The notes: generated by a model not told the origin, from the sequence alone. A DNA stretch of 64,000 nucleotides from Holophagales bacterium (GCA_009837885.1 VXSP01000014.1:114302-178301); one strand, 5' to 3'. Shown: positions 13,094 to 21,741, counted from the stretch's first letter. Made by a program: numbers and translations.

Positions 13094-13989
13094 GAGCCGC
13101 GGTGGACGAGGAAGGCGACCAGGGCCCTGAACAACTCGCGCCCGGAGGGCAACCCCTCGACCAGCGCCAGGCACCTGTCCGCCGCCTGCCGCGCCTTCTC
13201 GCGGCTGCCCTCGAGGCCGAACAGGCCCGGGTACGTCAGCTTCCCGGCCTGCCGGTCCTTGCCGGGCGTCTTGCCGAGTTCTTCCGAGCTGCCGACCTCG
13301 TCCAGGATGTCGTCGCCGATCTGGAACAGGAGACCCAACTCGGCGCCGATCCGGCCGGCCTGCTCGATCCCGTCGGGTCCCGCGCCCGCGTAGACGCCGC
13401 CGAGCCTAGTGCTCGCCTCGATGAGGGCCCCCGTCTTCAGACGGTGGATCCGTTCCAGCGATTCGGCGTCGGCGCCAGACCCGCGCACCGCGCCCTCGTG
13501 CTGGAGATCGAAGACCTGGCCGCCGATCATCCCCGCCGTTCCGACCGCGTCCGCCACCACCCGGACCGCCTCCAGCCGCCGTTCGGGCGGCGCCGAGGCC
13601 GGTTCGCGGGCCAGCACCTCGTAGGCCCGGTTCAGCAGCGCGTCGCCGGCGAGCACCGCCATCGCCTCTCCCCGCGCGCGGTGCAGGGTCGGCCTTCCCC
13701 GCCGCAGATCGTCGTCGTCCAGGGCCGGCAGATCGTCGTGAATCAGGCTGAACGTGTGGACCATCTCCAGGGCCGCGCCGCCCACCAGCAGGTCTTCGCG
13801 GGCGCCTCCCCAGGCTTCGCCGGCCAGGACGACCAGGGCCGGCCGCACCCGCTTCCCGCCCGCGAACACGCTGTACCGCATCGCCTCGTGGAGTTCGGCC
13901 GGCGCGGTTTCCGCGTCCGGCAGCAGCCGGCCCAGGGCCTCGTCGACCTCCGGTCTGAGGGCGGAAAGGAAGGAGGGAAAGTCGCTCAC
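13090..13989 (-). CDS. ispA: Farnesyl/geranylgeranyl diphosphate synthase (polyprenyl synthetase)
   Basis: Class I isoprenyl diphosphate synthase of 299 residues. It has GGKRVRPALV, the first aspartate-rich motif in HDDLPALDDDDLRRG and the second in QIGDDILDE. It condenses IPP with allylic diphosphates; chain length cannot be fixed from sequence alone. The GTG start overlaps the stop of the Trm112-like gene as GTGA, and its own stop overlaps tlyA in the same way, so the three genes are probably translationally coupled. The frame is open upstream, but only as a shadow of the Trm112-like gene. Confidence 0.93.
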   Translation of the reverse strand: MSDFPSFLSALRPEVDEALGRLLPDAETAPAELHEAMRYSVFAGGKRVRPALVVLAGEAWGGAREDLLVGGAALEMVHTFSLIHDDLPALDDDDLRRGRPTLHRARGEAMAVLAGDALLNRAYEVLAREPASAPPERRLEAVRVVADAVGTAGMIGGQVFDLQHEGAVRGSGADAESLERIHRLKTGALIEASTRLGGVYAGAGPDGIEQAGRIGAELGLLFQIGDDILDEVGSSEELGKTPGKDRQAGKLTYPGLFGLEGSREKARQAADRCLALVEGLPSGRELFRALVAFLVHRGS

Positions 13990-14243
13990 GCGTCCGGCAG
14001 CACCTCGGGCGCCGCCAGAGCCTCGGCCACCAGCATGACCGGCACGTCGCTCACGATCGGATAGACGAGACCGGATTCCGGGCACCAGAGTCCCTCGGAG
14101 ACCTCGGGCTCCTCCTCGCCGAAGTGTTCCCGGTAGCGGGCGACGAGCCGTCCGCACACTTCCGCCGGCAACGGCACGAGTTGAAGCGGCCCCTTCGACT
14201 TGGGGCACACCAGGAGTTCGAGCAGTTCCGGATCTACGGGCAT
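13986..14243 (-). CDS. Trm112-like zinc-ribbon-type small protein
   Basis: Protein of 85 residues starting MPVDPELLELLVCPKSKGPL and ending with YPIVSDVPVMLVAEA, the typical layout of the Trm112/YcaR family. The usual four-Cys set is reduced to two (VCPKSKG and LWCPES). Bacterial members often sit beside lipid or cell-wall genes and are thought to activate methyltransferases or stabilise partner enzymes; that is family inference. It heads the Trm112-like/ispA/tlyA run. Confidence 0.85.
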   Translation of the reverse strand: MPVDPELLELLVCPKSKGPLQLVPLPAEVCGRLVARYREHFGEEEPEVSEGLWCPESGLVYPIVSDVPVMLVAEALAAPEVLPDA

Positions 14244-14258
14244 CTGCGGCTAGGCTCT

Positions 14259-14789
14259 TTACTTCGACCAGCGGAGAAGGAGGGAGTTCACACCCGGGTT
14301 GCGACGATAGTAGGACGAGTTGGACAAATGGAAGAAACCGAAGCTCAACCGCGATCCGCCCGGCAGCCGCCGTCCGACCGCGATGCCCGAGCGGAATTCG
14401 AGCTCACCGCCGATGTCCTTGCCGTCCCCCTTCTCGTAGAAGCCCACGGAAGTGGCCACGTCGATGAACCAGAAACTCCCCAGGTTGAAGCGCTGGTCGG
14501 TGCCGGTGTAGAGGTAGAACGACTCGTCGGGAGTCAGGAAGGCGCCTACATGGGGACCCAGGCCCAGGCACCAGTCGGTGCCGAAACGGTACTCCATACC
14601 GACCTCGGCGGTCTCATGGTCCTTGCCGAAGTCGATCACTCCGGTGCTGACCATCAGACCGGCCTCGTCTGCGCGGCTGGGCCCGGCGTGCTCCGCGGCC
14701 GCGTTGCAGGCGAAGGCGGCGGGAGCGGCCTGAGCCGTCAGCCACGCCAGAAGAACGGTCGCTCCGTGGCGCAAACCGGGGAAGCGCAA
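14259..14789 (-). CDS. PagL-like outer-membrane lipid A 3-O-deacylase family protein
   Basis: Exported protein of 176 residues. It has a signal peptide (VLLAWLTAQAAPAAFAC) and then alternating hydrophobic strands that fit an eight-stranded beta-barrel. The C-terminal FHLSNSSYYRRNPGVNSLLLRWS contains the PagL hallmark His-x-Ser-Asn followed by Asn-Pro-Gly-x-Asn. PagL removes a 3-O acyl chain from lipid A and thereby tunes LPS. The start is TTG at 14789, one base from the divergent glycosyltransferase start, so the two genes share a control region. The catalytic Glu of PagL could not be placed with confidence. Confidence 0.8.
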   Translation of the reverse strand: MRFPGLRHGATVLLAWLTAQAAPAAFACNAAAEHAGPSRADEAGLMVSTGVIDFGKDHETAEVGMEYRFGTDWCLGLGPHVGAFLTPDESFYLYTGTDQRFNLGSFWFIDVATSVGFYEKGDGKDIGGELEFRSGIAVGRRLPGGSRLSFGFFHLSNSSYYRRNPGVNSLLLRWSK

Positions 14790-14790
14790 G

Positions 14791-15687
14791 GTGGCGCAGC
14801 ATACAATGGCGGTCGTGGACGAAGCGCCGAAGGACGCGTCCCGGCCGCCGATTTCGGCCCTGGTGACTACCTACAACGAAGAACGCCACATCGCCGACTG
14901 CCTGGCGTCCCTCGACTGGTGCGACGAAGTGCTCGTCGTCGACTCGTTCTCCACCGACCGAACTCCCGAGATCGTGCGCCAGTGCGAGCGCGCCCGCTTC
15001 GTCCAGCGCACCTACTACGGCTCCGCGTCGCAGAAGAACTGGGCCATGGACCAGACACAGAACGAGTGGGTGCTGATTCTCGACGCCGACGAACGCTGTA
15101 CACCCGAACTCCGGGCGGAAATCACGGAACTGTTTCAGGGCGGAGAGCCGGCCCACGACGCGTACACGATCAAGCGCCGCGTGTTCTTCCTGGACAAGGT
15201 GATCCGCTTCTCCGGCTGGCAGCACGACCGCGTCGTCCGGCTGCTGCGCCGCGACGCCGGCCGGTACCCGAACCGGCGCGTCCACGCCGACATGTGGACC
15301 CGGACGCCGGCGCCGGTGCTCCGGTGTCCGATGGACCACTTCATGGTCGACGACCTGCTCTCCTACTCCCGGAGGATCCAGCGCTACAGCTGGTGGGGAG
15401 CCGCCCAGCTCTGGCGCGACGGCCGGCGGTCCGGCCCGGCCGAGGTCCTGGGGCGCTCACTGTGGCGCTTCCTGCGCACGTACGGCCTGCAGCTCGGCGT
15501 GCTCGACGGCATGCGCGGTCTTGTGTTCTGCCTGCTCCAGGCCTACGGCACCTACCTCAAGTGGTCCTACGTGTGGTCCTGGCGCGTGAACCAGCGGCGC
15601 GGCATCGAGCCGCCGCTGCCGTCCTTCGACGACAGCAAGAGCACGTGGCGGGGCCTGACCGAACTCGAGCCCGGAACCGCGAAGTAG
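14791..15687 (+). CDS. Family 2 glycosyltransferase, WaaE/KdtX-like
   Basis: GT-A glycosyltransferase of 298 residues. ISALVTTYNEERHIADCL opens the nucleotide-binding fold, LILDADERC holds the metal-binding DxD-type motif, and SGWQHDRVVRLLRR follows. The C-terminal half has amphipathic and hydrophobic helices (LLQAYGTYLKWSYVW) typical of membrane-associated LPS core glucosyltransferases of the WaaE/KdtX group. The start is GTG at 14791 or ATG at 14806. Being divergent from a PagL-like gene supports a role in LPS modification, but the acceptor sugar is not known. Confidence 0.88.
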   Translation: MAQHTMAVVDEAPKDASRPPISALVTTYNEERHIADCLASLDWCDEVLVVDSFSTDRTPEIVRQCERARFVQRTYYGSASQKNWAMDQTQNEWVLILDADERCTPELRAEITELFQGGEPAHDAYTIKRRVFFLDKVIRFSGWQHDRVVRLLRRDAGRYPNRRVHADMWTRTPAPVLRCPMDHFMVDDLLSYSRRIQRYSWWGAAQLWRDGRRSGPAEVLGRSLWRFLRTYGLQLGVLDGMRGLVFCLLQAYGTYLKWSYVWSWRVNQRRGIEPPLPSFDDSKSTWRGLTELEPGTAK

Positions 15688-15697
15688 GCGGGGCCTC

Positions 15698-16489
15698 CTA
15701 CCGCGCCGGCTCCTCCACCAGCAGCGACTCGATCTTCGTCGCGCGGCCCGTCGCCTCGTCCGCGTCGACGAGGGCGGCCGCCAGCCGGACATCGCGCTTC
15801 GCGACCTCGAAGCCGGCCGGCGTGTTCAGGAGAAAGCGCTTGAGCGCCCGGTCGGCGCGCACGCCGATCACCGAGTCGTAGGGGCCGGTCATGCCGACGT
15901 CGGTGACCAGGGCCGTTCCCTGCGGCAGGACGCGGGCGTCGGCGGTCGGCACGTGGGTGTGGGTGCCCAGCACCGCGGTCACCCTGCCGTCCAGGTGGTA
16001 CGCGAACGCCTGCTTCTCGCTCGTCGCTTCGGCGTGGAAGTCGACGAGGACGATGCGGATCGCCGGATCCAGGCCGGCCAGGATGGAGTCGGCGGCGGCG
16101 AACGGCGAGGGCAGCGGCTTCATGAAGGTCTGGCCCTCCAGGTTGATCACCGCGTACGGCGTCCCCACCGGCAGCTCGCCGACGAACACCCCCGTTCCGG
16201 GGTTCCCCTCCGGATAGTTCGCCGGCCGCAGCAGGTTCGGCATCCGGTCGTAGTACGGCACGCCCTCCTTCTTCGCCCAGGCGTGATTGCCGGTCGTCAT
16301 GCAGTCGATCGGCAGGTCCGAGAGCTCCCTGAGCACCCCGGGCGTCACGCCGCTGCCACCGGCCGCGTTCTCGACGTTGACGACGACCGCGTCGACCTGG
16401 TGGCGGTCGATCAACTCCGGCAGCAGCCGGGACAGCGCTCGCCGCCCCGGCTTGCCGACCACGTCGCCGACGAAGAGGAACCGTGCCAT
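15698..16489 (-). CDS. YmdB-type metallophosphoesterase (TIGR00282 family)
   Basis: Calcineurin-like phosphoesterase of 263 residues. Metal ligands lie in FVGDVVGKPGRR, VVNVENAAGG, MTTGNHAW, LVDFHAEATSEK and LGTHTHVPTAD. The Bacillus YmdB relative hydrolyses 2',3'-cyclic nucleotides and affects biofilm gene expression. It follows rny by 10 bp, an association seen in many genomes that suggests a link with RNA turnover. The function in this organism is inferred from the family only. Confidence 0.93.
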   Translation of the reverse strand: MARFLFVGDVVGKPGRRALSRLLPELIDRHQVDAVVVNVENAAGGSGVTPGVLRELSDLPIDCMTTGNHAWAKKEGVPYYDRMPNLLRPANYPEGNPGTGVFVGELPVGTPYAVINLEGQTFMKPLPSPFAAADSILAGLDPAIRIVLVDFHAEATSEKQAFAYHLDGRVTAVLGTHTHVPTADARVLPQGTALVTDVGMTGPYDSVIGVRADRALKRFLLNTPAGFEVAKRDVRLAAALVDADEATGRATKIESLLVEEPAR

Positions 16490-16499
16490 CCGGACTCTC

Positions 16500-18068
16500 T
16501 CAGCGCGCGTACTCGATCGACCGCGACTCCCGGATCACGGTGACCTTGATCTGGCCGGGATACGTGAGTTCACTCTCGATCTTGCGCGCCACGTCACGGC
16601 TCAACCACACGGCCTGCTCGTCGCTGATCTCCTTGCAGTCGACGATGACCCGCACTTCACGGCCGGCCTGGATCGCGTAGCTCTTCTGGACCCCCTTGAA
16701 CTTCGATGCCAGGTCCTCGAGCTTCTTGAGGCGCTTCACGTAGTTCTCGAGGACCTCCCGCCGGGCGCCGGGGCGGGCGGCGGACACCGCGTCGGCGGCG
16801 GTGACGAGAACCGCCTCGACCGTCTCCGGGTCGTAGTCGCCGTGGTGACAGGCCATCGCGTGCACCACCTCCTCGCTCTCCCCGTGGCGACGGAGCAGGT
16901 CGATGCCGATCTCCAGGTGCGTGCCGTCGATCTCGCGGTCCACCGCCTTGCCGATGTCGTGCACCAGGCCGGCGCGCTTGGCGACATGGACGTCGGCCTT
17001 CAACTCGCCCGCCATGGCGCCGGCCAGGAAGGCGACCTCCTTGCTGTGCTGCAGGACGTTCTGGCCGTAGGAGGTGCGGAACCGGAGCCTGCCCAGCAGC
17101 GTGACCAGTTCGGGGTGAAAACCGGAGAGGTTCAGCTCCAGCAGGGCCTCGCTGCCCTCGCGCTGCACCCGATCCTCGAACTCCGACTTGACCTTGGCCG
17201 CCACCTCCTCGATGCGGGCCGGATGGATGCGGCCGTCCGCGATCAGGCGTTCCAGGGTGACGCGCGCGATCTCCCGCCGGAACGGGTCGAAGCCGGAGAG
17301 AATCACCGCCTCCGGCGTGTCATCCACGATCAGGTCGACGCCGGTGGTCAGCTCCAGGGCGCGGATGTTCCTCCCCTCGCGGCCGATGATCCGCCCCTTC
17401 ATGTCGTCGTTCGGCAGCATGACCACCGAGACCGTCGTCTCCGACACGTAGTCGGACGCCGAACGCTCGACGGCCAGGCTGATGATCCGCTGGGCCTCGC
17501 GCTGCGCCGACTCCCGGGCCTCGTCCTCGATCCGCTTCGCCAGGTGCGCCGACTCCATGCGCACCTCGTGTTCGAGACTGTGGCTCAGCTCCTCGCGCGC
17601 CTGCTGCACGGTCAGTCCGGACACCCGTTCCAGTTGCCGCCGAACCTCCTGCAGTCGTTCCCCGACCTCGGCCTGTTCGACGTCGAGGCGGCTTTCGGCC
17701 TCCCCGAGCGCCTGCTGCCGTCCGTTCAGCTCCTGCTCGAGCGACTCGAGCGCGGCCGCCTTTTCAAGGGAGCGGGCGCGACGCTCGTTCAGCTTCCGCT
17801 CGCGCTCCTCCATCGCACGGCGCTGCTCCACCGTCGAGCGCTCGAACTCGGAGCGGAGCGTCAGCAACTCCTCCTTCGCCGCCAGCTCCTGCTCCCGGCG
17901 CTTGGCCGCGCAGTCGCGCTCGGTCTCTTCGACGAGGCCCCTGGCATGGCGCCTCGCCTCTTCGATCAACTTCGCCGCGCTACGCCGTCCGACAAGGCTC
18001 CAAGACAGCCAGGCAGCCGCCAGCGTCGCCGCTGCTATACCCGCGGCGATGAGTGTGGTTTCGGTCAT
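16500..18068 (-). CDS. rny: Ribonuclease Y
   Basis: Membrane-anchored endoribonuclease of 522 residues that starts mRNA decay. It has an N-terminal transmembrane helix (LIAAGIAAATLAAAWLSWSL), a long charged coiled coil (about 30-200), a KH RNA-binding domain around GRIIGREGRNIRALE and an HD metal-dependent domain with LVHDIGKAVD and AMACHHGDYD. The C-terminal YPGQIKVTVIRESRSIEYAR is the conserved end of the family. It lies downstream of zapA and the 6S RNA locus and upstream of the YmdB-type gene. Confidence 0.97.
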   Translation of the reverse strand: MTETTLIAAGIAAATLAAAWLSWSLVGRRSAAKLIEEARRHARGLVEETERDCAAKRREQELAAKEELLTLRSEFERSTVEQRRAMEERERKLNERRARSLEKAAALESLEQELNGRQQALGEAESRLDVEQAEVGERLQEVRRQLERVSGLTVQQAREELSHSLEHEVRMESAHLAKRIEDEARESAQREAQRIISLAVERSASDYVSETTVSVVMLPNDDMKGRIIGREGRNIRALELTTGVDLIVDDTPEAVILSGFDPFRREIARVTLERLIADGRIHPARIEEVAAKVKSEFEDRVQREGSEALLELNLSGFHPELVTLLGRLRFRTSYGQNVLQHSKEVAFLAGAMAGELKADVHVAKRAGLVHDIGKAVDREIDGTHLEIGIDLLRRHGESEEVVHAMACHHGDYDPETVEAVLVTAADAVSAARPGARREVLENYVKRLKKLEDLASKFKGVQKSYAIQAGREVRVIVDCKEISDEQAVWLSRDVARKIESELTYPGQIKVTVIRESRSIEYAR

Positions 18069-18089
18069 CGGCCCTCAATCCGGGCAGAA

Positions 18090-18281
18090 GGGCATCCCCC
18101 GCGGGGCCGTGTGAACGCGCCCCGACACAGAACCAGAGCGGGACCAGGTGGGTGTCCGCGCCACCCGCCGTCAGCGTCCCCGTTCGAGCGGGGCTGGCAC
18201 GGGCGAGCAGTTGAAGGACTCCCTCAACAAGAGCGATGGTTCCAACCACGGCTTTCATCACGAACCGCGCAGGGGATGCAA
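18090..18281 (-). ncRNA. ssrS: 6S RNA (SsrS) candidate
   Basis: The 236-bp gap between zapA and rny can fold as a rod. The 5' segment GCATCCCC (18279-18272) pairs perfectly with GGGGATGC (18099-18092). After a two-base bulge the stem extends as CGCGG with CCGCG. A tight apical hairpin CCCCGCTCGAACGGGG lies near the middle, and GCGGACACCCACCT resembles the conserved 3' side of the 6S bubble. The closing stem spans 188 nt, the usual 6S length, and a location directly after zapA is classical for ssrS. It would sequester sigma70 holoenzyme. Ends are approximate. Confidence 0.7.
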
Positions 18282-18304
18282 GTCAAGGTTCCTTTCAGCA
18301 ACAG

Positions 18305-18622
18305 TCAGGCGTCGAGGGCCGCCTCCAGGTCGGAGGTCAGGCTCGATACGCGCTCCACCAGATCCTGGTAGCGCCCGTCATCCGCTTCTCCGCCGCCGTT
18401 GGCTTCGTTGGCGAGATTCAACGCGGCGAGGATGGCAATCTGATTCGGCTCCAGATCCGGCGCCTGGTCAGCGACCTCCCGCATCTTGCGATCGACCTTC
18501 TCCGCGAGTACGCGAAGCCGGTCCGCAGCGACCGTCCCATCCTCGCGGAGGGAGTACGGAACGCCGAAGATCTCGACCGCGACAGTTGCCGCAACTTCTT
18601 CCTGGCGTTCACTTTCGGCCAT
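18305..18622 (-). CDS. zapA: Cell division protein ZapA
   Basis: Protein of 105 residues with the ZapA layout: an N-terminal globular part (VAVEIFGVPYSLREDG), VRVLAEKVDRKMREV-like helix, the LNLANEA segment and a C-terminal coiled coil (DLVERVSSLTSDLEAAL). ZapA tetramers bundle FtsZ filaments at midcell. ATG at 18622 is preferred because the family starts close to the first beta strand; an upstream in-frame GTG at 18649 adds nine residues. It follows a small coiled-coil gene and precedes the 6S RNA. Confidence 0.88.
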   Translation of the reverse strand: MAESERQEEVAATVAVEIFGVPYSLREDGTVAADRLRVLAEKVDRKMREVADQAPDLEPNQIAILAALNLANEANGGGEADDGRYQDLVERVSSLTSDLEAALDA

Positions 18623-18666
18623 TCCTCGACACCCCCTGTGAGGGAGCACTATAGCAGCCGTGCGCG

Positions 18667-18882
18667 TCAGGACTCGCCGTCGGCCAGAAGCTCCTCGAGC
18701 CCCTCAGCCAGCGCCTCGACCCGCTGACCGATCTCGGCACGCTCCTCGGCGGCATGCTTCTCGGCCGCTTCGAGTTCCGCGGTCAGCTCCCGCGTCCGCT
18801 CCCGCTCGGCAGCCAGCGCCTCCCTCGCGCGCTGAATCGCCGCCTCGAGGCGCGCGACCGCGTCGATCGCCCCCTCAGGCAT
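18667..18882 (-). CDS. Small coiled-coil protein, ZapB-like
   Basis: Protein of 71 residues that is almost entirely one predicted coiled coil: IDAVARLEAAIQRAREALAA followed by heptads rich in Glu, Ala and Leu, ending LEELLADGES. No catalytic motif is present. Its ATG overlaps the rplT stop by one base (TGATG), so it is translationally coupled. Its position immediately before zapA and its coiled-coil-only structure suggest a divisome partner comparable to ZapB, but sequence alone cannot prove this. Confidence 0.72.
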   Translation of the reverse strand: MPEGAIDAVARLEAAIQRAREALAAERERTRELTAELEAAEKHAAEERAEIGQRVEALAEGLEELLADGES

Positions 18883-19265
18883 CAGGATGACGAGGCCGAA
18901 CCCGCACCCGCTTCAAGCGCTCCCCTCGCGGCCGTGGCGATGGCGGCGAATCCCTCGGCATCGCGCACCGCCAGGTCCGCGAGCATCTTCCGGTTCAACT
19001 CGATGCCGGCAAGCCGGAGCCCCGACATCAGCCGGCTGTAGGAGAGCCCGTTCAGACGCGCGGCGGCGTTGATCCGGACGATCCAGAGGCTCCGGAACTG
19101 GCGCTTCCGCTGCCGCCGGTCGCGGTAGGAGAAGGCGAGCGAGCGATCGACCGCCTGCTTGGCTATCCGGTGGCCCTTCGACTTGACGCCGTAGTAGCCC
19201 TTCGCCTGCTTGAGGATCTTCTTCCGCCGGCGGGCGCGCCGGCTGCCCCGTTTCACTCGTGCCAT
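18882..19265 (-). CDS. rplT: 50S ribosomal protein L20
   Basis: Full-length L20 of 127 residues. It has the basic N-terminal extension [18 protein letters not shown] and then [39 protein letters not shown] and the globular C-terminal domain ([24 protein letters not shown]). L20 binds 23S rRNA early in 50S assembly and often represses its own operon. It lies 27 bp after rpmI. Confidence 0.98.
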   Translation of the reverse strand: MARVKRGSRRARRRKKILKQAKGYYGVKSKGHRIAKQAVDRSLAFSYRDRRQRKRQFRSLWIVRINAAARLNGLSYSRLMSGLRLAGIELNRKMLADLAVRDAEGFAAIATAARGALEAGAGSASSS

Positions 19266-19292
19266 CGTCTGTGCTCCCGCAGCCCCGGCGAA

Positions 19293-19484
19293 CTAGCGGA
19301 TCATCCCCCTGATCGCCTTGGCGAAACCGCCGACGACGTCGGTCTGTTTCCGCAGCTTCCGCTTCCGGCCCTGGGCCTTCTTGGTCTGCATATGGTTCAT
19401 CATCGAGTGCCTGCGCTTCACCTTGCCCTTGGCGGTGAGCTTGAAGCGCTTGGCCGCTCCACGGTGCGTCTTCTGCTTGGGCAT
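19293..19484 (-). CDS. rpmI: 50S ribosomal protein L35
   Basis: Protein of 63 residues with the L35 signature: [20 protein letters not shown], then [11 protein letters not shown] and the basic tail KRKLRKQT. The ATG at 19484 is decided by an AGGAGG ribosome binding site just upstream and by the canonical N-terminus; a longer in-frame reading adds a non-conserved leader. It is followed by rplT and preceded directly by thrS; the usual infC is missing from between them. Confidence 0.97.
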   Translation of the reverse strand: MPKQKTHRGAAKRFKLTAKGKVKRRHSMMNHMQTKKAQGRKRKLRKQTDVVGGFAKAIRGMIR

Positions 19485-19571
19485 TCCAGAGCCTCCTGTG
19501 GGGCTCGGAGGAGCCGCCGAACGGCGCATGGTAGCAGCTTGCGCCCCGGAATGCAGCGCAGCAAATCCCGA

Positions 19572-21509
19572 TCAGAGACTGAGCGATTTCGAGGCCGTCC
19601 GATCCGCGATCCGCCCGGCGAGGTCCTCGATCGCGACCGCACCCTGATCCGGAGAACCGCCGTCCTCCGGCGCCTCGCGCAGCCGCAGCGAGACGGTGCC
19701 CGCTTCCTGTTCGCGGCCGCCGACGACGAGCATGTAGGGCACCTTGTGGGTCTGAGCGTCGCGGATCTTGTAGCCCAGCTTCTCGCTGCGTTCGTCGAGT
19801 TCGACGCGGACGCCGGCTTCGGAGAGCCGGCGGGTGACCTCCCGGCCGTAGTCCATGAAGCGGTCGGAGACCGGCAGGACGACCGCCTGGACCGGCGCCA
19901 GCCAGACCGGGAAGGCGCCGCCGGTGTGTTCGATCAGGATGCCCAGGAAGCGCTCGACGGAGCCGAGCATCGCGCGATGCAGCATGACCGGGCGCCGCGT
20001 CCCGCCGTCGCTGGCGGTGTACTCCAGGTCCAGCCGCTCCGGCATCTGGTAGTCCAGTTGCACGGTTCCCAACTGCCAGCTCCGGCCGAGCGCGTCGCGG
20101 GCCTGGAAGTCGATCTTCGGGCCGTAGAAGGCGCCGTCGCCCTCGTTGACCTCGAACTCGAGGCCGCGGCTCCTGAGCGCCCCCATCAGCGCGTTCTCGG
20201 CCCGCTCCCAGAGCTCGGCGCTGCCGATCGACTTCTCCGGCCGGGTGGACACCTCGATCTGGATGTCGTCGAAGCCGAACGTCCGGTAGATCTCCAGAAT
20301 CGTCGACACAGGCAGCAGCACTTCTGCTTCGACCTGGTCTTCGGTGCAGAACGTGTGGGCGTCGTCCTGGCAGAACGTGCGCACGCGGGTCAGCCCGGTG
20401 ATGACACCGGACTTTTCGTAGCGGTGGAGGCGGCCGAAGTCGGCGTAGCGGATCGGCAGGTCCCGGTAGGAGCGGAGATCGGTACGGTAGATCAGGCAGT
20501 GGCTTGGGCAGTTCATCGGCTTCACCGCGTACTGCCGCTCGTCGACCTCGGTCAGGAACATGTTCTCCCGGTAGTTGTCCCAGTGCCCCGAGCGATGCCA
20601 GAGATCGACGTCGAGGATCTGCGGCGTCCGCACCTCCTCGAAGCCGTCGCGCCGGTTGAGTCCCTGCACGTAGTCGACCAGGAGGTTGTAGATCACCGTC
20701 CCGCGGGGGTGGAAGAAGGGACTGCCGGGCGCGCTCTGGTTGAAGCTGAACAGGTCGAGTTCCGGGCCCAGGCGGCGGTGGTCGCGGGCCCTGCGCAGCT
20801 CCAGGTCGGCCAGATAGCCGTCTAGCGCTTCCCGGTTCGCGAACGCGGTTCCGTAGATCCGCTGCAACTGCTCGCGGCTCTGGTCGCCGCGATGGAACAC
20901 GCCCGAACTCTCGAGCAGCTTGACCGCGCCGACCTGGTCCACGCGCTGCGCGTGCGGACCGCGGCACAGGTCGACGAACTCGCCGTGCCGGAACAGCGTG
21001 ATCGGCTCGCCCTCCGGGATGTCGTCCAGTCGCTCCAGCTTCAGCTCCTCGCCCATGCCGGCGAACAGCTCCCGCGCCTCCTCGCGGTCGATCTCGACCC
21101 GCTCGACCTCGTGCTTCTCGCGCAGGATCTCCCGCATCTTCGCCTCGATCGCCTCGAGATCCTCCGGCACGAAGGTCCGCGGGAAGCGGAAGTCGTACTG
21201 GTACTTCTCCGAGTGATCCCGCCGCCCGACGTCGATCTGGGTCCCGGGCCAGAGTCTCTGCACCGCGTCCGCCAGCACGTGCTCCGCCGTGTGGCGAAGG
21301 AAGATCTCCGCCTCTTCGTCCCTTGCCGTGAACAGCCGGAACCGCCCCGACGCTTCGATCGGCGCGCGCAGGTCGACGAGGCGGCCGTCGAGTTCGGCGC
21401 CGAGCGCCGCCTTCGCCAGGCCGGGTCCGATCGAGCGCGCCACCTCCAGCGCGGTCGTCCCGGGCGAGACGCTGCGCACCGATCCGTCAGGCAACGTCAG
21501 GTCGAGCAT
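19572..21509 (-). CDS. thrS: Threonyl-tRNA synthetase
   Basis: Class II synthetase of 645 residues with the full bacterial layout. The TGS domain is residues 1-65 and the editing domain carries HTAEHVLADA and VDLCRGPH. The catalytic core shows TGHWDNY, the zinc Cys in AVKPMNCPSHC, RVRTFCQDDAH, and a motif 3 region GTVQLDYQMPERL ... VMLHRAMLGSVERF. The anticodon-binding domain is C-terminal. Class II motif 1 lies around GFEEVRTPQI. The Gly of the usual MNCPGH is Ser here, a mild variant. It leads the thrS-rpmI-rplT-zapA run. Confidence 0.98.
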   Translation of the reverse strand: MLDLTLPDGSVRSVSPGTTALEVARSIGPGLAKAALGAELDGRLVDLRAPIEASGRFRLFTARDEEAEIFLRHTAEHVLADAVQRLWPGTQIDVGRRDHSEKYQYDFRFPRTFVPEDLEAIEAKMREILREKHEVERVEIDREEARELFAGMGEELKLERLDDIPEGEPITLFRHGEFVDLCRGPHAQRVDQVGAVKLLESSGVFHRGDQSREQLQRIYGTAFANREALDGYLADLELRRARDHRRLGPELDLFSFNQSAPGSPFFHPRGTVIYNLLVDYVQGLNRRDGFEEVRTPQILDVDLWHRSGHWDNYRENMFLTEVDERQYAVKPMNCPSHCLIYRTDLRSYRDLPIRYADFGRLHRYEKSGVITGLTRVRTFCQDDAHTFCTEDQVEAEVLLPVSTILEIYRTFGFDDIQIEVSTRPEKSIGSAELWERAENALMGALRSRGLEFEVNEGDGAFYGPKIDFQARDALGRSWQLGTVQLDYQMPERLDLEYTASDGGTRRPVMLHRAMLGSVERFLGILIEHTGGAFPVWLAPVQAVVLPVSDRFMDYGREVTRRLSEAGVRVELDERSEKLGYKIRDAQTHKVPYMLVVGGREQEAGTVSLRLREAPEDGGSPDQGAVAIEDLAGRIADRTASKSLSL

Positions 21510-21585
21510 CGGTCAATCAGACGGGGCGTCGGTCGATCAGATGGTGGGAGAGCGGGTGGGGCGGCCCCGCGGGCCGGTACCGCGA

Positions 21586-21662
21586 TGGTAGGCGCTAGCG
21601 GACTCGAACCGCTGACCTCTACCGTGTGAAGGTAGCGCTCTAACCAACTGAGCTAAGCGCCT
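21586..21662 (-). tRNA. tRNA-Val (anticodon CAC)
   Basis: A 77-nt cloverleaf. The acceptor AGGCGCT pairs with AGCGCCT and the D-arm is GCTCAGTTGGTTAGAGC. The anticodon stem is CTACC/GGTAG with loop TTCACAC, giving anticodon CAC (reads GUG). The T-arm is GCGGTTCGAGTCCGC and CCA is encoded. No flanking promoter could be assigned with confidence. Confidence 0.95.
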
Positions 21663-21698
21663 GAGTCACAGACCGAACGGCCCATGTCTGCGGAGGTT

Positions 21699-21741
21699 CG
21701 AGCGGACTCGAACCCAACTAACAGTCCGAGCAAGCTCGGAC
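21699..21741. other. tRNA T-arm remnant and hairpin between the two tRNA-Val genes
   Basis: Bases 21699-21714 (CGAGCGGACTCGAACC) are identical to the T-arm region of the neighbouring tRNA-Val(GAC) gene and look like the vestige of a third tRNA copy. Bases 21724-21741 form a perfect 8-bp stem (GTCCGAGC/GCTCGGAC) with a two-base loop, which could be a processing or termination hairpin. No complete tRNA can be folded here. Confidence 0.5.
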
